Shown here: positions 1 through 12,920 of the stretch, piece by piece
How the letters are laid out: each line of letters begins with the position of its first letter
How positions within the stretch are numbered: position 1 is the first letter of the stretch
Source of the DNA: Trissonchulus latispiculum
Taxonomy: Eukaryota > Nematoda > Enoplea > Enoplida > Ironidae
NCBI GenBank assembly: GCA_030248195.1
Contig: JASAND010026316.1
Location: 1-64,000, forward strand
DNA: 64,000 nt
Direction: 5' to 3'
The notes under the pieces: generated by a model
Database searches by the model: none
The model's input: only the letters and a program-made list of their open reading frames with translations
What the model was told of the DNA's origin: nothing
Translations under genes and position numbers: made by a program

Positions 1-96
1 GAACCTAGGTAACCTAGGAAATTTACAGCAGTATACGTTTCCCCGTCCGCAACCCTTTCCCCTTCTGTTCTCCCTAGCCCAATGCCTACAATTAGC

Positions 97-356
97 GTTT
101 TAGAACGGCCGCAGAGCCGGCCATATAGATATTTGTAGTCAACACCGAAATTTGAGCAGAGCAGATAACTCGCAAAAAAAACAAATTCAAGACTGAATGT
201 TAATTCAATCAAACAATATAAGTTAAAAAAGTTCCCACTGTCTCTGTAATGCATAGTAAAAGCATTTTACAATTTTCTATCTCCGTTTACCTTTAGATAC
301 TGAAAAATATCACCCACCGAAGGCCAAGAACGGCCAGTGGCCGGCCATTCTAAAAC
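97..356. mobile_element. GGCCGG-rich MITE, left-arm copy
   Basis: Inverted ends GTTTTAGAACGGCC and GGCCATTCTAAAAC (one mismatch) enclose 232 bp, with GGCCGG clusters near both ends. Mirrored at 47,322-47,579. A related larger copy lies at 49,511-49,903. Confidence 0.7.
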
Positions 357-2254
357 AATACCTAGAATACCTGGCAAACTGAAAATACTGGCTACAGTAA
401 GTCTCTATATACAAATTCCTTGCTGTTAATGAAATGAATTTCAGAAAGGTTTAATGTACTGGAAAAGAGCTACGGATCTACCACTGATCAACTAAGTCCT
501 TCACTAAACCTAACCGGCAAAAACAACAACACCGATGTTTACTTGTTATAACTCAAATATTTATTGACAACGCAAATTTTAAATACACAGTCATGTGACT
601 AGAGCTAAATCCATACAGCATAATCATTAATATTGGATAAAACAAACATAAAGCAAAGGCAGATATAGCACAGAATTGCAAACGAATCAATACTCACTCA
701 CAATGTACAGCATAGCATATAATAGGAATAGTGTAAACGGATACAAAGGCACCTGACTACTGAGCAATGTAACGGTAAATAAACAACTATATGGCACAAT
801 GCCTTCCTACAGATAATAAGGAATGAAACGAAATAAAGGTTTGAAAAACAGGTACTACTGCAGTGCTCCTACGGTCAGTTAAGCTTGACAAGCTGAAATC
901 CAAAATTGAATTTCTCGGCATTAAACTTTGCTGATGTTGATAACAATTCGGCTCTTCCCTGATTTCAAACAGAGTTACTATAACAGTGTGACAGCTGGCA
1001 GGCTCTCTGTTATTAGCAGTAGGAACTTGCTTACGCTATGACACGCATAGCTATGTCCTGCATCTGCAGCTTCGAACACGTAAAGCTACGGCGAGTGAAT
1101 GTACAGAAACGTATGCTAGGTAGTGGATACTGATTTGTGGGGAGTCACAACATAAACGTTTTTTTCAGATTTTTTCAGATAAACGTTTTTTTCACAACTT
1201 CACCTAGGTGCTAAACATGTATACATATGTACACACTAAATGCACTTTAAAGTAGCAGAGGTATGCATATAGCCAGTGTACGTAAGTAAGCCAGTGTGCT
1301 AAGGCAAAGGCCAGCTAATGAATGCACAAAATGAATAATCTTTGATTTAAATTATCTACTTTGCTTCTTTCTGTTGAAATAATGCGAAGTTTTATAGTGT
1401 GCCACACAATTTGAGCATAATGGCTAACTAAAAATTTAAGTATTATGAAATATGACAAATTCAAATATACGAATAAGTAGAATCAATTCTAAAGTTGTTA
1501 TTATATATATGTATTGTAACTATGTTAAAGTGAAGTATGTATATGTAAGCTGGCAAAATTTTAAGGTACAATACATTATTTTTCATCGCTAACTTCAAAT
1601 AACTTCCGGGGACCAAAAAAGTGGCAATGTTTCGTTTTTGATTGTACTAAAAATGTTTAATTTGGGGGAATATTTGGGGAAGCTATTTATGTACCTATTA
1701 AAAGTTCTGTTTTGTTTCTAGTTTATATTGTAAAATGTGCGCAAATCATTTAATTCGGAATGTAACAAGCAGATAATTAGTTTACTTGTAAAGTCAATAG
1801 TTACTCATTTTGTGCATTCATTAGCTGGCCTTTGCCTTAGCACACTGGCTTACTTATGTGCACCGGCTATATGCATACCTCTGCTACTTTAAAGTGCGTG
1901 TATATATTTAGTGTGTACATATGCATACATGTTTAGCACCTAGCTGAAGTTGTGCAGAGGTCACACGCTAACTGACCTTTCCCAAAAGTGCAAGGCAAGC
2001 AGCAAGTTTTAGCGCTGGTACAAGCATGAGTGTGCATACACGTAAGTGCTTTGGCCGTTATATGCATGCGGTTCAGGCACGTGGTAGTAGCGGCAACAAT
2101 AAGACCACTGGATGTCAACAGCTGTCATGTCAAAGGTCGCTGGGCGGCCAAACATTAAAAGTAAAAATTAAAACTTAGTAAGACCAAAGACCAGGTCTTA
2201 GTAAGACATAAGACGTCTTTAAAGACCTGGTCTTCTTGAGACGACGCCTAAAGT

Positions 2255-2460
2255 CTACATCAATTTTGCCAAATTCCAAACCATTCCCCGTCTACTCTGC
2301 TCTGGGTTTATTCTAGTGGGGGATCCACTCACCCCCCCCATAAACGACTTCTCCCATCCCCGAACTACCCACCAAAACCAAAGGGTTCCTTTTTGGTACC
2401 AAATTTTGTCCTGAAAAATTAGCTCAGAAGACCAAATTTCCAAAAAATTTTCCGGCTTCA
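2255..2460. mobile_element. Fragment of poly-G MITE family
   Basis: Contains the family end GGGTTTATTCTAG, a C-run block, TTTTTGGTACCAAATTTTG and the hairpin core CCGGCTTCACCGG. It is roughly half of the 414-bp element at 12,507. Mirror at about 45,215-45,420. Confidence 0.6.
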
Positions 2461-3334
2461 CCGGAGCTTTTTACTCATTTCTTGCCTTTTTGATAGGGTT
2501 TTTTGGTTTTCGGATTTGCGTCAACCTTGCGTCCCGATAAATTTAAGTTGCGTCCCGTTAAGAAATTTTGCGTCCAGGCAGAATTCTTGTTTTAGCGTGT
2601 TTTTTAGTGCAAAAATTGCTTTATTTATAAAAATTTCGATAATTTCTTTAGTGCAAAGCTATTTGGACAATTTGAAAGCTGATGCTGCTTAACTGTAATG
2701 CACGATTACAGGATTACCTAGTACCTACCTAGAATATAGATGCGCCCAATATACACGGCGGGTGGTCTGGGGGGCTGTTGAAGAATTTTTTTGAAATTAC
2801 AGAATAATCCGTAATGAAAATGTTTAAAAAGATTTTATTTGGCGTCTGTTGCAGAACTTAGTAATTTTCGATATATACATATATTATTGACACACATTAT
2901 TCCGATATTTCAATGTTAGTTAAACTAACTAAAGTATTAAAAATTTATGAAATATTTAGGAATATCATTGAGAAGAAAGGTAGTAAATATTAAAACATAC
3001 ATTCGGTTCGAAAACTTTGAGAACTGGTGATCCTTGATAGCAGGATTATTGCAAATGAGCACCGGGGGTCTGGGGGCGGAGCCCCCCAGAGGTTGGAGAT
3101 TTTTCGAAATTACGGATTAAATCAGTCGTGGAAATGTTTAAAAAGATTAATTTGGCAACTGTTACATCTATTCTAACTGAAGCTCCTAACGCTAATGCAT
3201 TTTTGTGTTTATTGCATCTGTAAATTTTTGATTTTTGTAAATCAGTATCAATAAACAAAGAAGCGTGTATGCTTCGTGCTGCATTATTCAGCGGCAAAAC
3301 AGTGAAGCATTTGTAAATACTATTAATGTTAGTT

Positions 3335-3990
3335 ACGATAAATTGATAGTGAATTGGTCGTACATAGGCCTTTTGTATTTGAAAATTTTAGAAAAATGGT
3401 AATCTTGCATTATTTCAAATTGCCATTTGTGTATTGTTTGCGAAAAACGTTTTTTTAGAAGAACCAAAAAATTTGGATATTCTGCTTCTGCTACAGTTAC
3501 AAATTTTGTTAATTTCGGGGTTTTACTTTAGTACTAATCTTGATCCTTCCTGACCTGTTGAATGAGAACAATATAAATGTATAAATATATATATATAAGT
3601 GCTGGTGCCGAAATCACCCCACCCGGGGGTAACTTCGGCATCTGGCCAAAATTAATGTCGCACTTCGAAATGTCAACGTATGACAGCGGAGCGCGATAGA
3701 GGACGTCGAAAGCGTCAAATTGATACCAAAACTGGCTCGGTTGGGCTAATAATTCAAAAGTTTTACTGCTTGAAATTTTTAAAAACCAGCCGAAGTTACC
3801 CCATTTTACTATTAACGCTAGTTACAATAAATTCATCGTGAAATGCACGTACATAGGCCTTTTGTAATTGAAAATTTTAGAAAAATGGTAGTCTTGCATT
3901 ATTTCAAATTGCCATTTGTGTATTGTTTGCGAAAAACGTTTTTTGGAAGAACCAAAAAATTTGGGGCCCAAATTTGGATATTCTGCGATT
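3335..3990. repeat. Direct repeat pair flanking a GGTAACTTCGGC element
   Basis: A segment of about 150 bp (CGTACATAGGCCTTTTGTA through the GAAAAACGTTTTTT run to GAACCAAAAAATTTGG) occurs at 3,358-3,476 and again at 3,848-3,965. Between them, 3,605-3,804 has inverted ends GGTGCCGAAATCACC / GGTAACTTCGGC and CCAGCCGAAGTTACCCC. Mirrored at about 43,690-44,330. Confidence 0.6.
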
Positions 3991-4279
3991 ATGACTCTAG
4001 TAAGATCTATATATTTATTGAAGTGAAATTTATGAGTTCGAAAAGATCTGACATGGATGCAGGTGCACAAATAATAAATAACTTAACAAATAACATTGAG
4101 TAACCTTGAGGTATGACCTTGCACCTTGGCATTACATGACAAAGTGGGAAACACCGGGGGTCTGGGGGCGGAGCCCCCAGGACACGAAGAAATTTTTGGA
4201 AAAAACGGAAATATTGGTACTGGAAACATTTAAAGTTTTTACTCTTACAAAAGTTAATTTCTCCCGAAATAATTAACCG

Positions 4280-4500
4280 AAATAATTGACGCGAAAAAAC
4301 CCTGCTTTTTGACCACTAAAACTGCCTATTTTTGCAATAAAATTAACTTTTGCACTGGATGTTAGAAAAATAGCACTATTTTTAGCATATTTTTAGAAAC
4401 AGTTTCGCTCCCCCCCCCAAAATTCCTTGCCCCTCGCACTTTTGGGAAGGGGGCAAGAAGCCCCCCCCCACGAAAAAGTCCATAGAATAAGCTCAGCTAT
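4280..4500. mobile_element. Partial poly-G MITE, 3' of the left SGK copy
   Basis: Contains the family signature: a TTTTTGCAATAAAA-type AT block, TTTTTAGCATATTTTTAGAAA, C-run blocks and the end ATAGAATAAGCTCAG. Mirror at about 43,118-43,330. It starts immediately downstream of the SGK stop codon region. Confidence 0.6.
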
Positions 4501-4560
4501 CCCCTCCTTTGCTCCGGTTCTTGTTATACATAGCATTGCTGGATTTTAAGTAGCAAGATC

Positions 4561-4667
4561 TTATTCCAAAATGTCATCAAGGATTTCAAGTGGCGGTGCG
4601 TAGGAGAAACCAAGGAAAGCATCATCCACTGGTTGTACACTGATTGATACAGACTTGCCCACAGATT
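4561..4667 (-). CDS. SGK3: SGK3-like terminal exon, left arm
   Basis: Mirror of 42,948-43,054, including the FLGFSY hydrophobic motif and the stop codon (TTA at 4,561-4,563). Confidence 0.92.
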
Positions 4668-4898
4668 CTAAACAAACAAAACGAAAAACTAAATAGCTAT
4701 AAAAATTAAATTATTGCAATAATTAGCGATCACTATTATGTAACCTCCGGCACTGAATTGAACTTAACAACAATTTTACACAGGCAACGCTAACACAAGA
4801 ATAAGGACGTAATATTTAATACTACAGTGTTACAGTGTTTTGTAATGCTGCAATTATCTTGAATACGACTTTAAGTTAATTCTACAAAAACAACAAAC

Positions 4899-4956
4899 CA
4901 TTTATTGGTTCTTTAGTAAATTCAGGATCAATATTTCGGAGATCATATTCATCTTT
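4899..4956 (-). CDS. SGK3: SGK3-like AGC-tail exon, left arm
   Basis: Mirror of 42,659-42,716, 58 nt. Confidence 0.9.
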
Positions 4957-5320
4957 CTAAAACCAAATAAATACAAAAATATTAGCAAAATATGTATGGA
5001 AAACAGGAAGAAATTCAAAAGCCCTTGAAGACTGCTAAACACGTTGTAGTTAAGGCTTACTCCTAGTGTTGTTAAAATTCCCAATTTATAGTGTACTATG
5101 GACCTTGGCAGGAAGTGCCTGCGGCCACCAAGCCAGTCTAGACAGGGGCGGTGCATAACACTACTTCCTTCCTTAGGACATGTTAATGCTCAAAACTGCC
5201 CAAGAATTTAACATGGTTGGTTCATTGTGCCAAACCTCAAGCAAAACTCCGAAGAAGAATGTGTATATGGAAAAAGGAAAAACAAAAAGCATAAAAGAAA
5301 ATTATGAAATTCCTACGTAC

Positions 5321-5458
5321 GACATGAGGATCATACGGAGGGGGAATGCGTTTATGTAGAAGATCGTCCCAGTTAAGTGACTCAAAGAAGGGATGGGAGG
5401 CAATTTCACCAAAATCATCGACTGCACCCAATCGAAGTCCTGGATTTTTCTCCAACAA
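5321..5458 (-). CDS. SGK3: SGK3-like end-of-kinase exon, left arm
   Basis: Mirror of 42,157-42,294, 138 nt, open and identical in protein sequence. Confidence 0.93.
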
Positions 5459-6321
5459 CTGAAACAAAGCAGGAAAAATACAAACTGCTAACAATAAACG
5501 GGATACACCTGATACATATCTTTACGGTTTAGATTAACATGTTAGCCAAACATTGTGATGGAATTCCAGTAAGTGCTACACCAATAGGCTTGGAGCGTTC
5601 AGTCTATGTCGACATCCTCACCACCAACTCGCTAAAAGTCTTTAATTTAATGTTGATATTTTTGTTAATGCTGAAGCTGATCGATTCATTTCAAAGCTTG
5701 TAGAAAAATGATAATAAGAATATGAAGCTTGTTATTTATGCCCTGCAAAATAACGACCCACCCTCTGTTAAAGGAGACGCCAACTTTGCGACAAAAACAC
5801 AAGCTACACTGAAGTAGTCGATTTCGGGTGCACATAAGTTTACCATCGAAGCTAGCGCAAATTTGGAAACGATTAACATGGAATCAAAATAAAAAATTGA
5901 GAAAAATATGAGAAAACTACATAGAAAATAAGGGATCCACTTTCATATGGAATTTTCACAAACTCCAAGAGAAACGAAAGAAGGAGTTAGAAGTCAGAAA
6001 GTTTTTCATTCAAGCCGCTAATACCGCCTCCACCCAGAATTAGTGAGCAAATGAAGTAAACGCTGGCCAGCAGGCGGATCCACGAAGGATACAAGGCATT
6101 AATCATAAAGAAATAATGAAAAACGCCTGCCTGCAGTCACTAAGGCCGAAGACTTAGTCCGAACAGGAGAGAGCCAATGGGCGCGGTGAGCGCTCTTACC
6201 CAGGGAGAACTATTCCCTGGAGCTCCTGCCTGGTTGTCCAAGAAGGACAGCCAGCTCGGCTCTATCTGTGCTGCAACATAGCCAGAGAAGGTTTTATCAA
6301 AACCTCTCTGAGGGGTGTCTT

Positions 6322-8061
6322 CATTGCCGAGAATTGCATTGCCGAGAATGCACATTGCCGAGAAAGGCATTGCCGAGAATTGCATTGCCGAGAAAGGTCA
6401 AGGCTCATGTGTTGCATTGCCGAGAAAGTCAAAGAATCATAAATTGCATTGCCGAGAAAAGGCATTGCCGAGAATTGCATTGCTGAGAAAGTGTCTTTAT
6501 GAAACCTGCTTTATTTAGGCTGCACATGTATCACACTCATTAAACTATACTATCCTATACAAAACTATACTATTAAATTGATAATAATATTAGCATGTAT
6601 TTCATACAAAAACAATTTATTCGGTTATTACAAATTGCAAGCTGTGCACTTGGCGAAATAATTTTTGAAAATAAATAAATAAATCGAAAATTGCCGTGTT
6701 TATGATGCTTAGCAAATTCTCTAATCAATTCTCGCTGAAGCAATTCTCTCTAAAGCAATTTTTCTCTAAAGCAAAATTTGAATTTTGGACTTTCTCACTT
6801 AAGCCAACATTTTAAATAACGAACGCTTTTTCTCACTAAAGCAATTCTCACTAAAGCAATTCTCGCTAATGAATGCACACGCTCATTAAGGCTAGATGAC
6901 TATTTTGAACAAGCTTCTTGCAAGTTTTAAGGCGTAATTTGCCGATTATTCATTTTAAATTAATTTATTTCAACAATCTTTGAGAGTGCTGCAACATAAT
7001 TTTTCAACTTGATATTTTTCCGGGGAGGATTTCTACTTTTACAATGTTTTCTGGGGGGATATTTTTGGAGGAAAGATTTCATCCTGACATTTCGTCAGGG
7101 AAAGAAAAAGAGTTCCCAATCTTCGCAACAGTAATTTTCGTTGTTTCTGTGTTTTCACATTTTTAGGATTAATTGGAACAAGTGTTTTTGAAAATGTGAA
7201 ATTTTGCGGGATGTCTTGCACATTCTCCCAGCCTCTACTTTCGATTTTTGACCAATACCTTTAAAACTGTTTTATGGGTGCATACTAGGCGATAAATTGA
7301 AAAATTTAAAAATTAAAAAAAAAATTGAAAACTTTAATTGGTTAGTAGGGAGACCAAGGGCAACAAAAACTTTTATAAGTGAAAGCTGTAGCTTATATAG
7401 AGCTAACGAAAAGTTGAATCGAAAAACTGATTTCAGATTCATGGTAACGCTTCACAAAAACACCTGTATGCAAGTTTTTAGCAGAACCAGGAACAAAAAT
7501 TTTTATCTACTTGGTATCCCCTTATCAACTTAAAACTTAAAATTATTAATTTTTTTAATTTTAAAATTTTTGAATTCGTCGCCACCAGTATGCACCCATA
7601 CAAAATTTTATGGTAAAAATCGAGAGTTAGGGCTGGGGTAGGCGCAAGAGATCTATTTACGTACGAAACCTGTTTACGTTGCAATAAATCGCTTGTAGAA
7701 TTTGTTGCATTTTGTACACGGACGTGTCTACTACAAATACTTAACTGAATGTTGGAATAAATGAATTTTAAATGAATAATCGGCAAATTTTGCCTTAAAA
7801 CTTGCAGGACACCTGTTCAAAATAGTCATCTAGCCTTGATGAGTGTGATACATGTGCAGCATAAATAAAGCAGGTTTCATAAAGACACTTTCTCAGCAAT
7901 GCAATTCTCGGCAATGCCTTTCTCGGCAATGCAATTAATGATTCTTTGACTTTCTCGGCAATGCAAGACATGAGCATTGACCCTTCTCGGCAATGCAATT
8001 CTCGGCAATGCCTTTCTCGGCAATGTGCATTCTCGGCAATGCAATTCTCGGCAATGAATGT
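6322..8061. mobile_element. Foldback-like element with minisatellite arms, left-arm copy
   Basis: Both ends are arrays of the motif GCATTGCCGAGAA (6,322-6,490, and inverted 7,890-8,061). They are followed inward by a shared inverted segment containing TTTATGAAACCTGCTTTATT (6,498-6,517; inverse near 7,865-7,885). Long inverted arms made of short tandem repeats are the hallmark of Drosophila FB elements. The internal 1.3 kb has no recognisable ORF. Confidence 0.7.
6718..6875. repeat. Minisatellite CTAAAGCAATTCTC
   Basis: About eight imperfect copies of a 14-18 bp unit (TCTCGCTAAAGCAATT and variants) inside the foldback element. The unit resembles the arm motif with GCTAAAG replacing GGCAATG. 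Mirror at about 40,745-40,905. Confidence 0.7.
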
Positions 8062-10485
8062 TACCCAGGTGCTATGCACAGAAAGAGGACTGCAGTGGCC
8101 AGCGGATCTCCGTAGAGATACAAACAGCATTTACGTCAAGAAAATGAAGTAAACGCTGGCCAGCAGGCGGATCCACGAAGGATACAAGGTGACACTGTAT
8201 AAAGAAAGGTTTGAAACGCCTGCCTGCAGTCACCAAGGCCGAAGACTTAGTCCGAACAGGGAGAGAAGCCAGAACGTGGTGAGCGCTCTTGTTCAGGAAC
8301 TATCCCCCGGAAGGGGTTCGGTCAAACCAAGAAGGACGGCTCCGTGCTGCCAGAGAAGGTTTTATCAAAACCTTCTCTGACTGCGCTATGAAGCGGATTC
8401 GCAGCAAATGTCAAGAAACGCTGGCCAGCAGGCGGATCCACGAATCTCGACAAGGCATTAATCATAAAAGAAATGCGTCTGCAGTCACTAAGGCCGACAG
8501 TGTGGTGAGAACAACTATTCCCGGAGCTCCTTTTTTCCGGCTCGTCTCGCTGACAGTTGACCTATAAATATATCAAAACCTCTCTGACTGTGCCATGCAC
8601 AAGAGAAGGCCATGGATTCTCCGCAAGCAAACAGCATTTACGTCAAGAAAACTCGGCCGGGCAGGCGGAGTCCACGAGTGATACAAGGGTACTAATCATA
8701 AAAAGAAATTGAAAACGCCTGCCTGCAGTCACTAAGGCCGAAGACTTAGTCCGGAACAGGAGAGAAAAGCCAATGGGCGCGGCAGGAAAAACTCTTGCCT
8801 GGTTGTTCAGCTGACAGCCAGCTGGCTCTATCTCGTGCCAGAGGGTTTTATCAAAACCTCTCTGCTATGCACAGAAAGAGTAGTGGGTGGATTCTCGTAG
8901 AGATAAAACAATACATGTCAAGAAATGCAACGCTGGCCAGCAGGCGGATCCACGAAGGATACAAGGCATTAATCATAAAAGAAATAATGAAAAGTCACCG
9001 CCTGCAGTCAAGGCCGAAGACTAGTCCGAACAGGAGAGAGCCAATGGACGCTGTGAGCGCTCTTACCCAGAGAGAGCTGCTATGATATATTCCCTGGAGC
9101 TCCGGCTTGGTTGTCCAGCAAGGACAGCCAGCTCGGCTCTATCTGTGCTGCAACATAGCCAGAGAAGGTTTTATCAAAACCGCTGGCCACTGCAGTCCTC
9201 TTTCTGTGCATAGCACAGTCAGAGAGGTTTTGATAAAAACCTTCTCTTGCCATGTTGCAGCACAGATAGAGCCGAGCTGGCTGTCCTTGGACAACCAGGC
9301 AGGAGCTCCAGGGAATAGTTCTCCCTGGGTGAGCTGCCACCGCGCCCATTGGCTCTCTCCTGTTCGGACTAAGTCTTCGGCCTTAGTGACTGTGCAGGCA
9401 GGCGTTTTTCATTATTTCTTTATGATTAATGCCTTGTATCCTTCGTGGATCCGCCTGCTGGCCAGCGTTTACTTCATTTTCTTGACGTAAATGCTGTTTG
9501 TATCTCTTTACGGAGATCCGCTGGCCACTGCAGTCCTCTTCTCTTTCTGTGCATAGCACAGTCAGAGAGGTTTTGATAAAAAACCTTCTCTGGCTATGTT
9601 GCAGCACAGATAGAGCCGAGCTGGCTGTCCTTCTTGGACAACCAGGCAGGAGCTCCAGGGAATATTTCTACCTGGGTAATAGCGATCAAAGCGCCCAATG
9701 GCTCTCTCCTGTTCGGACTAAGGCTTCGGCCTTAGTCAGGCGACTGCAGGCAGGCGTTTTTCATTATTTCTCTATGATTAATGCCTTGTATCCTTCGTGG
9801 AACCGCCTGCTGGCCAGCGTTTACTTCATTTTGTTGACGTAAATGCTGTTTGTATCTCTACGGAGATCCGCTGGCCACTGCAGTCCTCTTTCTGGAGGGA
9901 GGTTTTGATAAAACCTTCTCTGGCTATGTTGCAGCACAGATAGAGCCGAGCTGGCTGTCCTTCTTGGACAACCAGGCAGGAGCTCCAGGGAAGGTTCTCC
10001 TGGGTAAGAGCGCTCACCACGCCCATTGGCTCTCTCCTGTTCGGACTAGTCTTCGGCCTTAGTGACTGCAGGCAGGCGTTTTTCATTATTTCTTTATGAT
10101 TAATGCCTTGTATCTGCTGTGGATCCGCTCCTGCTGGCCAGCGTTTACTTCATTTTCTTGACGTAAATGCTGTTTGTATCTCTACGGAGATCCGCTGGCC
10201 ACTGCAGTCCTCTTTCTGTGCAGAGCAGTCAGAGAGGTTTTGATAAACCTTCTGGCTATGTTGCAGCACAGATGAGCTGGTCGTCCTTCTTGGACAACCA
10301 GGCAGGAGCTCCAGGGAATAGTTCTCCCTGGGTAAGAGCGCTCACCGCGCCCATTGGCTCTCTCCTGTTCGGACTAAGTCTTCGGCCTTAGTGACTGCAG
10401 GCAGGCGTTTTTCATTATTTCTTTAGACTATTAGTGGATGTAACAAGACAGCGAGAAAAAATTAGGTTTATGTTAAAACCCTTAC

Positions 10486-10597
10486 CCTTCTCGAGCAATT
10501 CCCGACCTGCCCATGTGACTGACAATGGCACGAATCTCCAAAGGACTGTGCAGAATACTCTCACCTTTATGCTTGTGATCACGGCTGAGAATGGCGG
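10486..10597 (-). pseudogene. SGK3: SGK3-like C-lobe exon, frameshifted left-arm copy
   Basis: 112 nt against 108 in the right arm. TTCTACAGC is TTCTCAGC, and the segment coding KRMYES and the 3' end SMTGRELLKG are rearranged by several small changes. The frame is lost although the ends are still recognisable. Confidence 0.8.
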
Positions 10598-11201
10598 CTA
10601 AAAGTCAGCAAAAAAACACAAAGTTGAGCAAACTAAATTTATCAATAATAAAATAATCAGGTTGCTGCTCCGCGGCCTCAAAGTAAAAAACAAAACAAAA
10701 TCCAAATCACCTTTGTAATTCTGAAAATATTCCAATCAATGTAGAAATACTGCAGCTTTGGACACTATTCTTATCCGTTATCTCTGAATACGTACATGCG
10801 TACATAAGAAATGTTGAGAAAGAAAAGGAGGATTATTGAGTTCAGCAGTAGAAAGCGGTCTTTCCTTCTCCCACAAGACGCGGCAGGTTAGAGCCGGCTC
10901 TAGTACCAGCACTCGCTCACTGCTGCTACGTTTCCGTACCCAACTAACAAAAAAAAACTGAACTGTTCGAGAAGTCAGCACCAGATATCAGTGTTTCCGT
11001 AACTGAAAAAAATTAGTTACAGAAAACTGTAACTAAGAAAATTCGAGCGTTTAGCTATGGTCGAAAATTTATGCTGGACATACAGTGTACTTTTAACTTT
11101 GTACATGTGTACTTTTAACCGTATAAACACTGATACGTCGAAAAAATGACAATGACTTGTTCTTGTTATTTAAAAACATCTAAACAGAAATTAAGGCTGA
11201 C

Positions 11202-11297
11202 CAGTCCAGTGAGCATTTCGTAGAGAACGCATCCCTGACACCACCAGTCAACCGTCATAGTATAGGATTTCTTCTAGATTACTTCTGGAGCCAAATA
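11202..11297 (-). pseudogene. SGK3: SGK3-like APE-motif exon with premature stop, left arm
   Basis: Mirror of 36,113-36,208. The Gln codon CAG reads TAG (complement CTA at 11,274-11,276), and a Leu codon CTG reads CAG further on. Length and splice sites are conserved, so these are substitutions rather than indels. Confidence 0.9.
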
Positions 11298-11550
11298 CTG
11301 AAAACAATAAAAAATTAGAATTTAAAATAATTTTAATTTAAATTTTTAAAGCCGACCGGACAACAACGCTACAAAGCATATTGAAGTCAATCACACGGCA
11401 ACAGGATCCTTATCCTGAAGTTCCAGGATTTTTCCATGGGAAACCCTAGGAAATACCTTGCGTCAATGAGCTAGTCAAGAATTCTAAAATGAAAAAACAA
11501 CCAGAAAAGTTAACACAAAAGTAACACAAACTACAAGGATTAAACAACTA

Positions 11551-11646
<96 letters not shown>

Positions 11647-11910
11647 CTATATGCAAAGCAAACAAAAAGAATTACAAAAGAATCCTACTCCGGTAACAAA
11701 ACAAACTGATCGCAAAATAACCTTATCTTGCAGTAAAAACGAAATGCTCACATTAAAATTGTTAAAATGAATCAAATGTTAACATAAAATTAATTATTCT
11801 CTATGATCTAAAATTTGGAAGCCTGCCCACAAACATTTTCAGCAAAAAAATAACGAAAAACAATACGCAAAGTTTATGAACATCTTATAAAATAAAAAGG
11901 GCGTGCTCAC

Positions 11911-11947
11911 CTCTGAGTCAAGTAGCAGATTCTCAGGCTTCAGATCT
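11911..11947 (-). CDS. SGK3: SGK3-like catalytic-loop micro-exon, left arm
   Basis: Mirror of 35,471-35,507, 37 nt, DLKPENLLLDSE. Confidence 0.92.
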
Positions 11948-12186
11948 CTAAAGAACAAAGAACAAAAAATTGAACAGATGCTTTTAACAACTGCCTCCTT
12001 TATTCACAAAAATAATATAACATCCAACGTTCCTAAAACAACATAATCTAACTTGCAACAAAGTTAACAATAATGCGAACAACACCAAATATCATCTTTT
12101 TCTTAACTTCCTACAACAAACTAAAAATCTACCAAACAGAATATGAGAACTATGCATGTTAACAAACACCCCCTTCCCCATTATAC

Positions 12187-12299
12187 CTGTAAATTATATT
12201 ATTGGAATGTAGATAGCCAATGGCACTGGCAATTTCTGCAGTATAGAAGCGAGCCCGGGGTTCCGAAAACCGATGCTCTCGTTGGAGGTGAAAAAACAG
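12187..12299 (-). CDS. SGK3: SGK3-like helix D-E exon, left arm
   Basis: Mirror of 35,108-35,220, 113 nt, open. Confidence 0.92.
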
Positions 12300-12506
12300 C
12301 TGCAAAAAAGAAAAAAGGGTAACAAAAACAGCAAATTATAGTTTCATAAATAAAAAATCTCTACGAAAATGTCCTTCGTGAAAAACTTAACGCTCTGACT
12401 CGATTATCATGTTTTTCATTCTGTTTAATTCATAATAAGTGCCTAATAAACTGGGACATGAAAAAATCGCTAAGACAGCTCCACTAAAGAATGTATGACA
12501 AGACAA

Positions 12507-12920
12507 CTGGGCTTATTCTAGGGATTTTTTCTTGGGGGGGGGGGGGCTTCTTGGGGGGGGGCCCCCAAAGGTCCGAGGGGCAAGGAATTTTGGGGGGGGG
12601 GGGACAAAAATTTTTCGAAAAATATGCTAAAAAGAGCGCTGTTTTTCTGGCATATACTATAAAAGTTGATTTTTATAGCAAAAATAAGCAGATTTAGTGT
12701 TGAAAAGGGCAAAAGCTGAGTAAAAATGTCCGGCGAAGCCGGAAAATTTTTGAAAATTTGGCCTTCTGAGAGATTTTTTCAGGGCAAAATTTGGTACCAA
12801 AAGGGGCACCCACTTTTTTTTGGGGGGGGGGCGATTTTTGGGGGGGGGTACGATTTTTGGGGGGGAGGGTGTTTATGAGGGGGCCCCCCACCCCCCCCCC
12901 CCCCACTAGAATAAGCCCAG
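12507..12920. mobile_element. 414-bp poly-G MITE with GACAA target duplication
   Basis: Perfect 15-bp terminal inverted repeats CTGGGCTTATTCTAG and CTAGAATAAGCCCAG, directly flanked by GACAA (12,502-12,506 and 12,921-12,925). The interior has several G runs of 7-12, the hairpin CCGGCGAAGCCGG and no coding capacity. It lies in the SGK intron between exons 12,299 and 13,190. Confidence 0.88.

Larger units (their letters stand above)
6051..10424. mobile_element. Composite hairpin-array/foldback element, left-arm copy
   Basis: Counterpart of 36,973-41,564 inside the same SGK intron. It begins after AGAATTAGTGAGCAA (6,036-6,050), the clean copy of the target sequence. The other flank (10,425-10,443) is altered. 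It contains one 338-bp-type unit (6,051-6,315), the foldback element (6,322-8,061) and a degraded head-to-head array of 338-bp units (8,066-10,424) with many indels compared with the right arm. Confidence 0.75.

Noticed and set aside
6140..6518. Open frames across the GCATTGCCGAGAA arrays (repetitive Ala-Glu or Arg-Gln-Cys-rich translations)
   Set aside because: They translate a minisatellite whose unit length happens to keep frames open. The same occurs in both orientations and in every copy.
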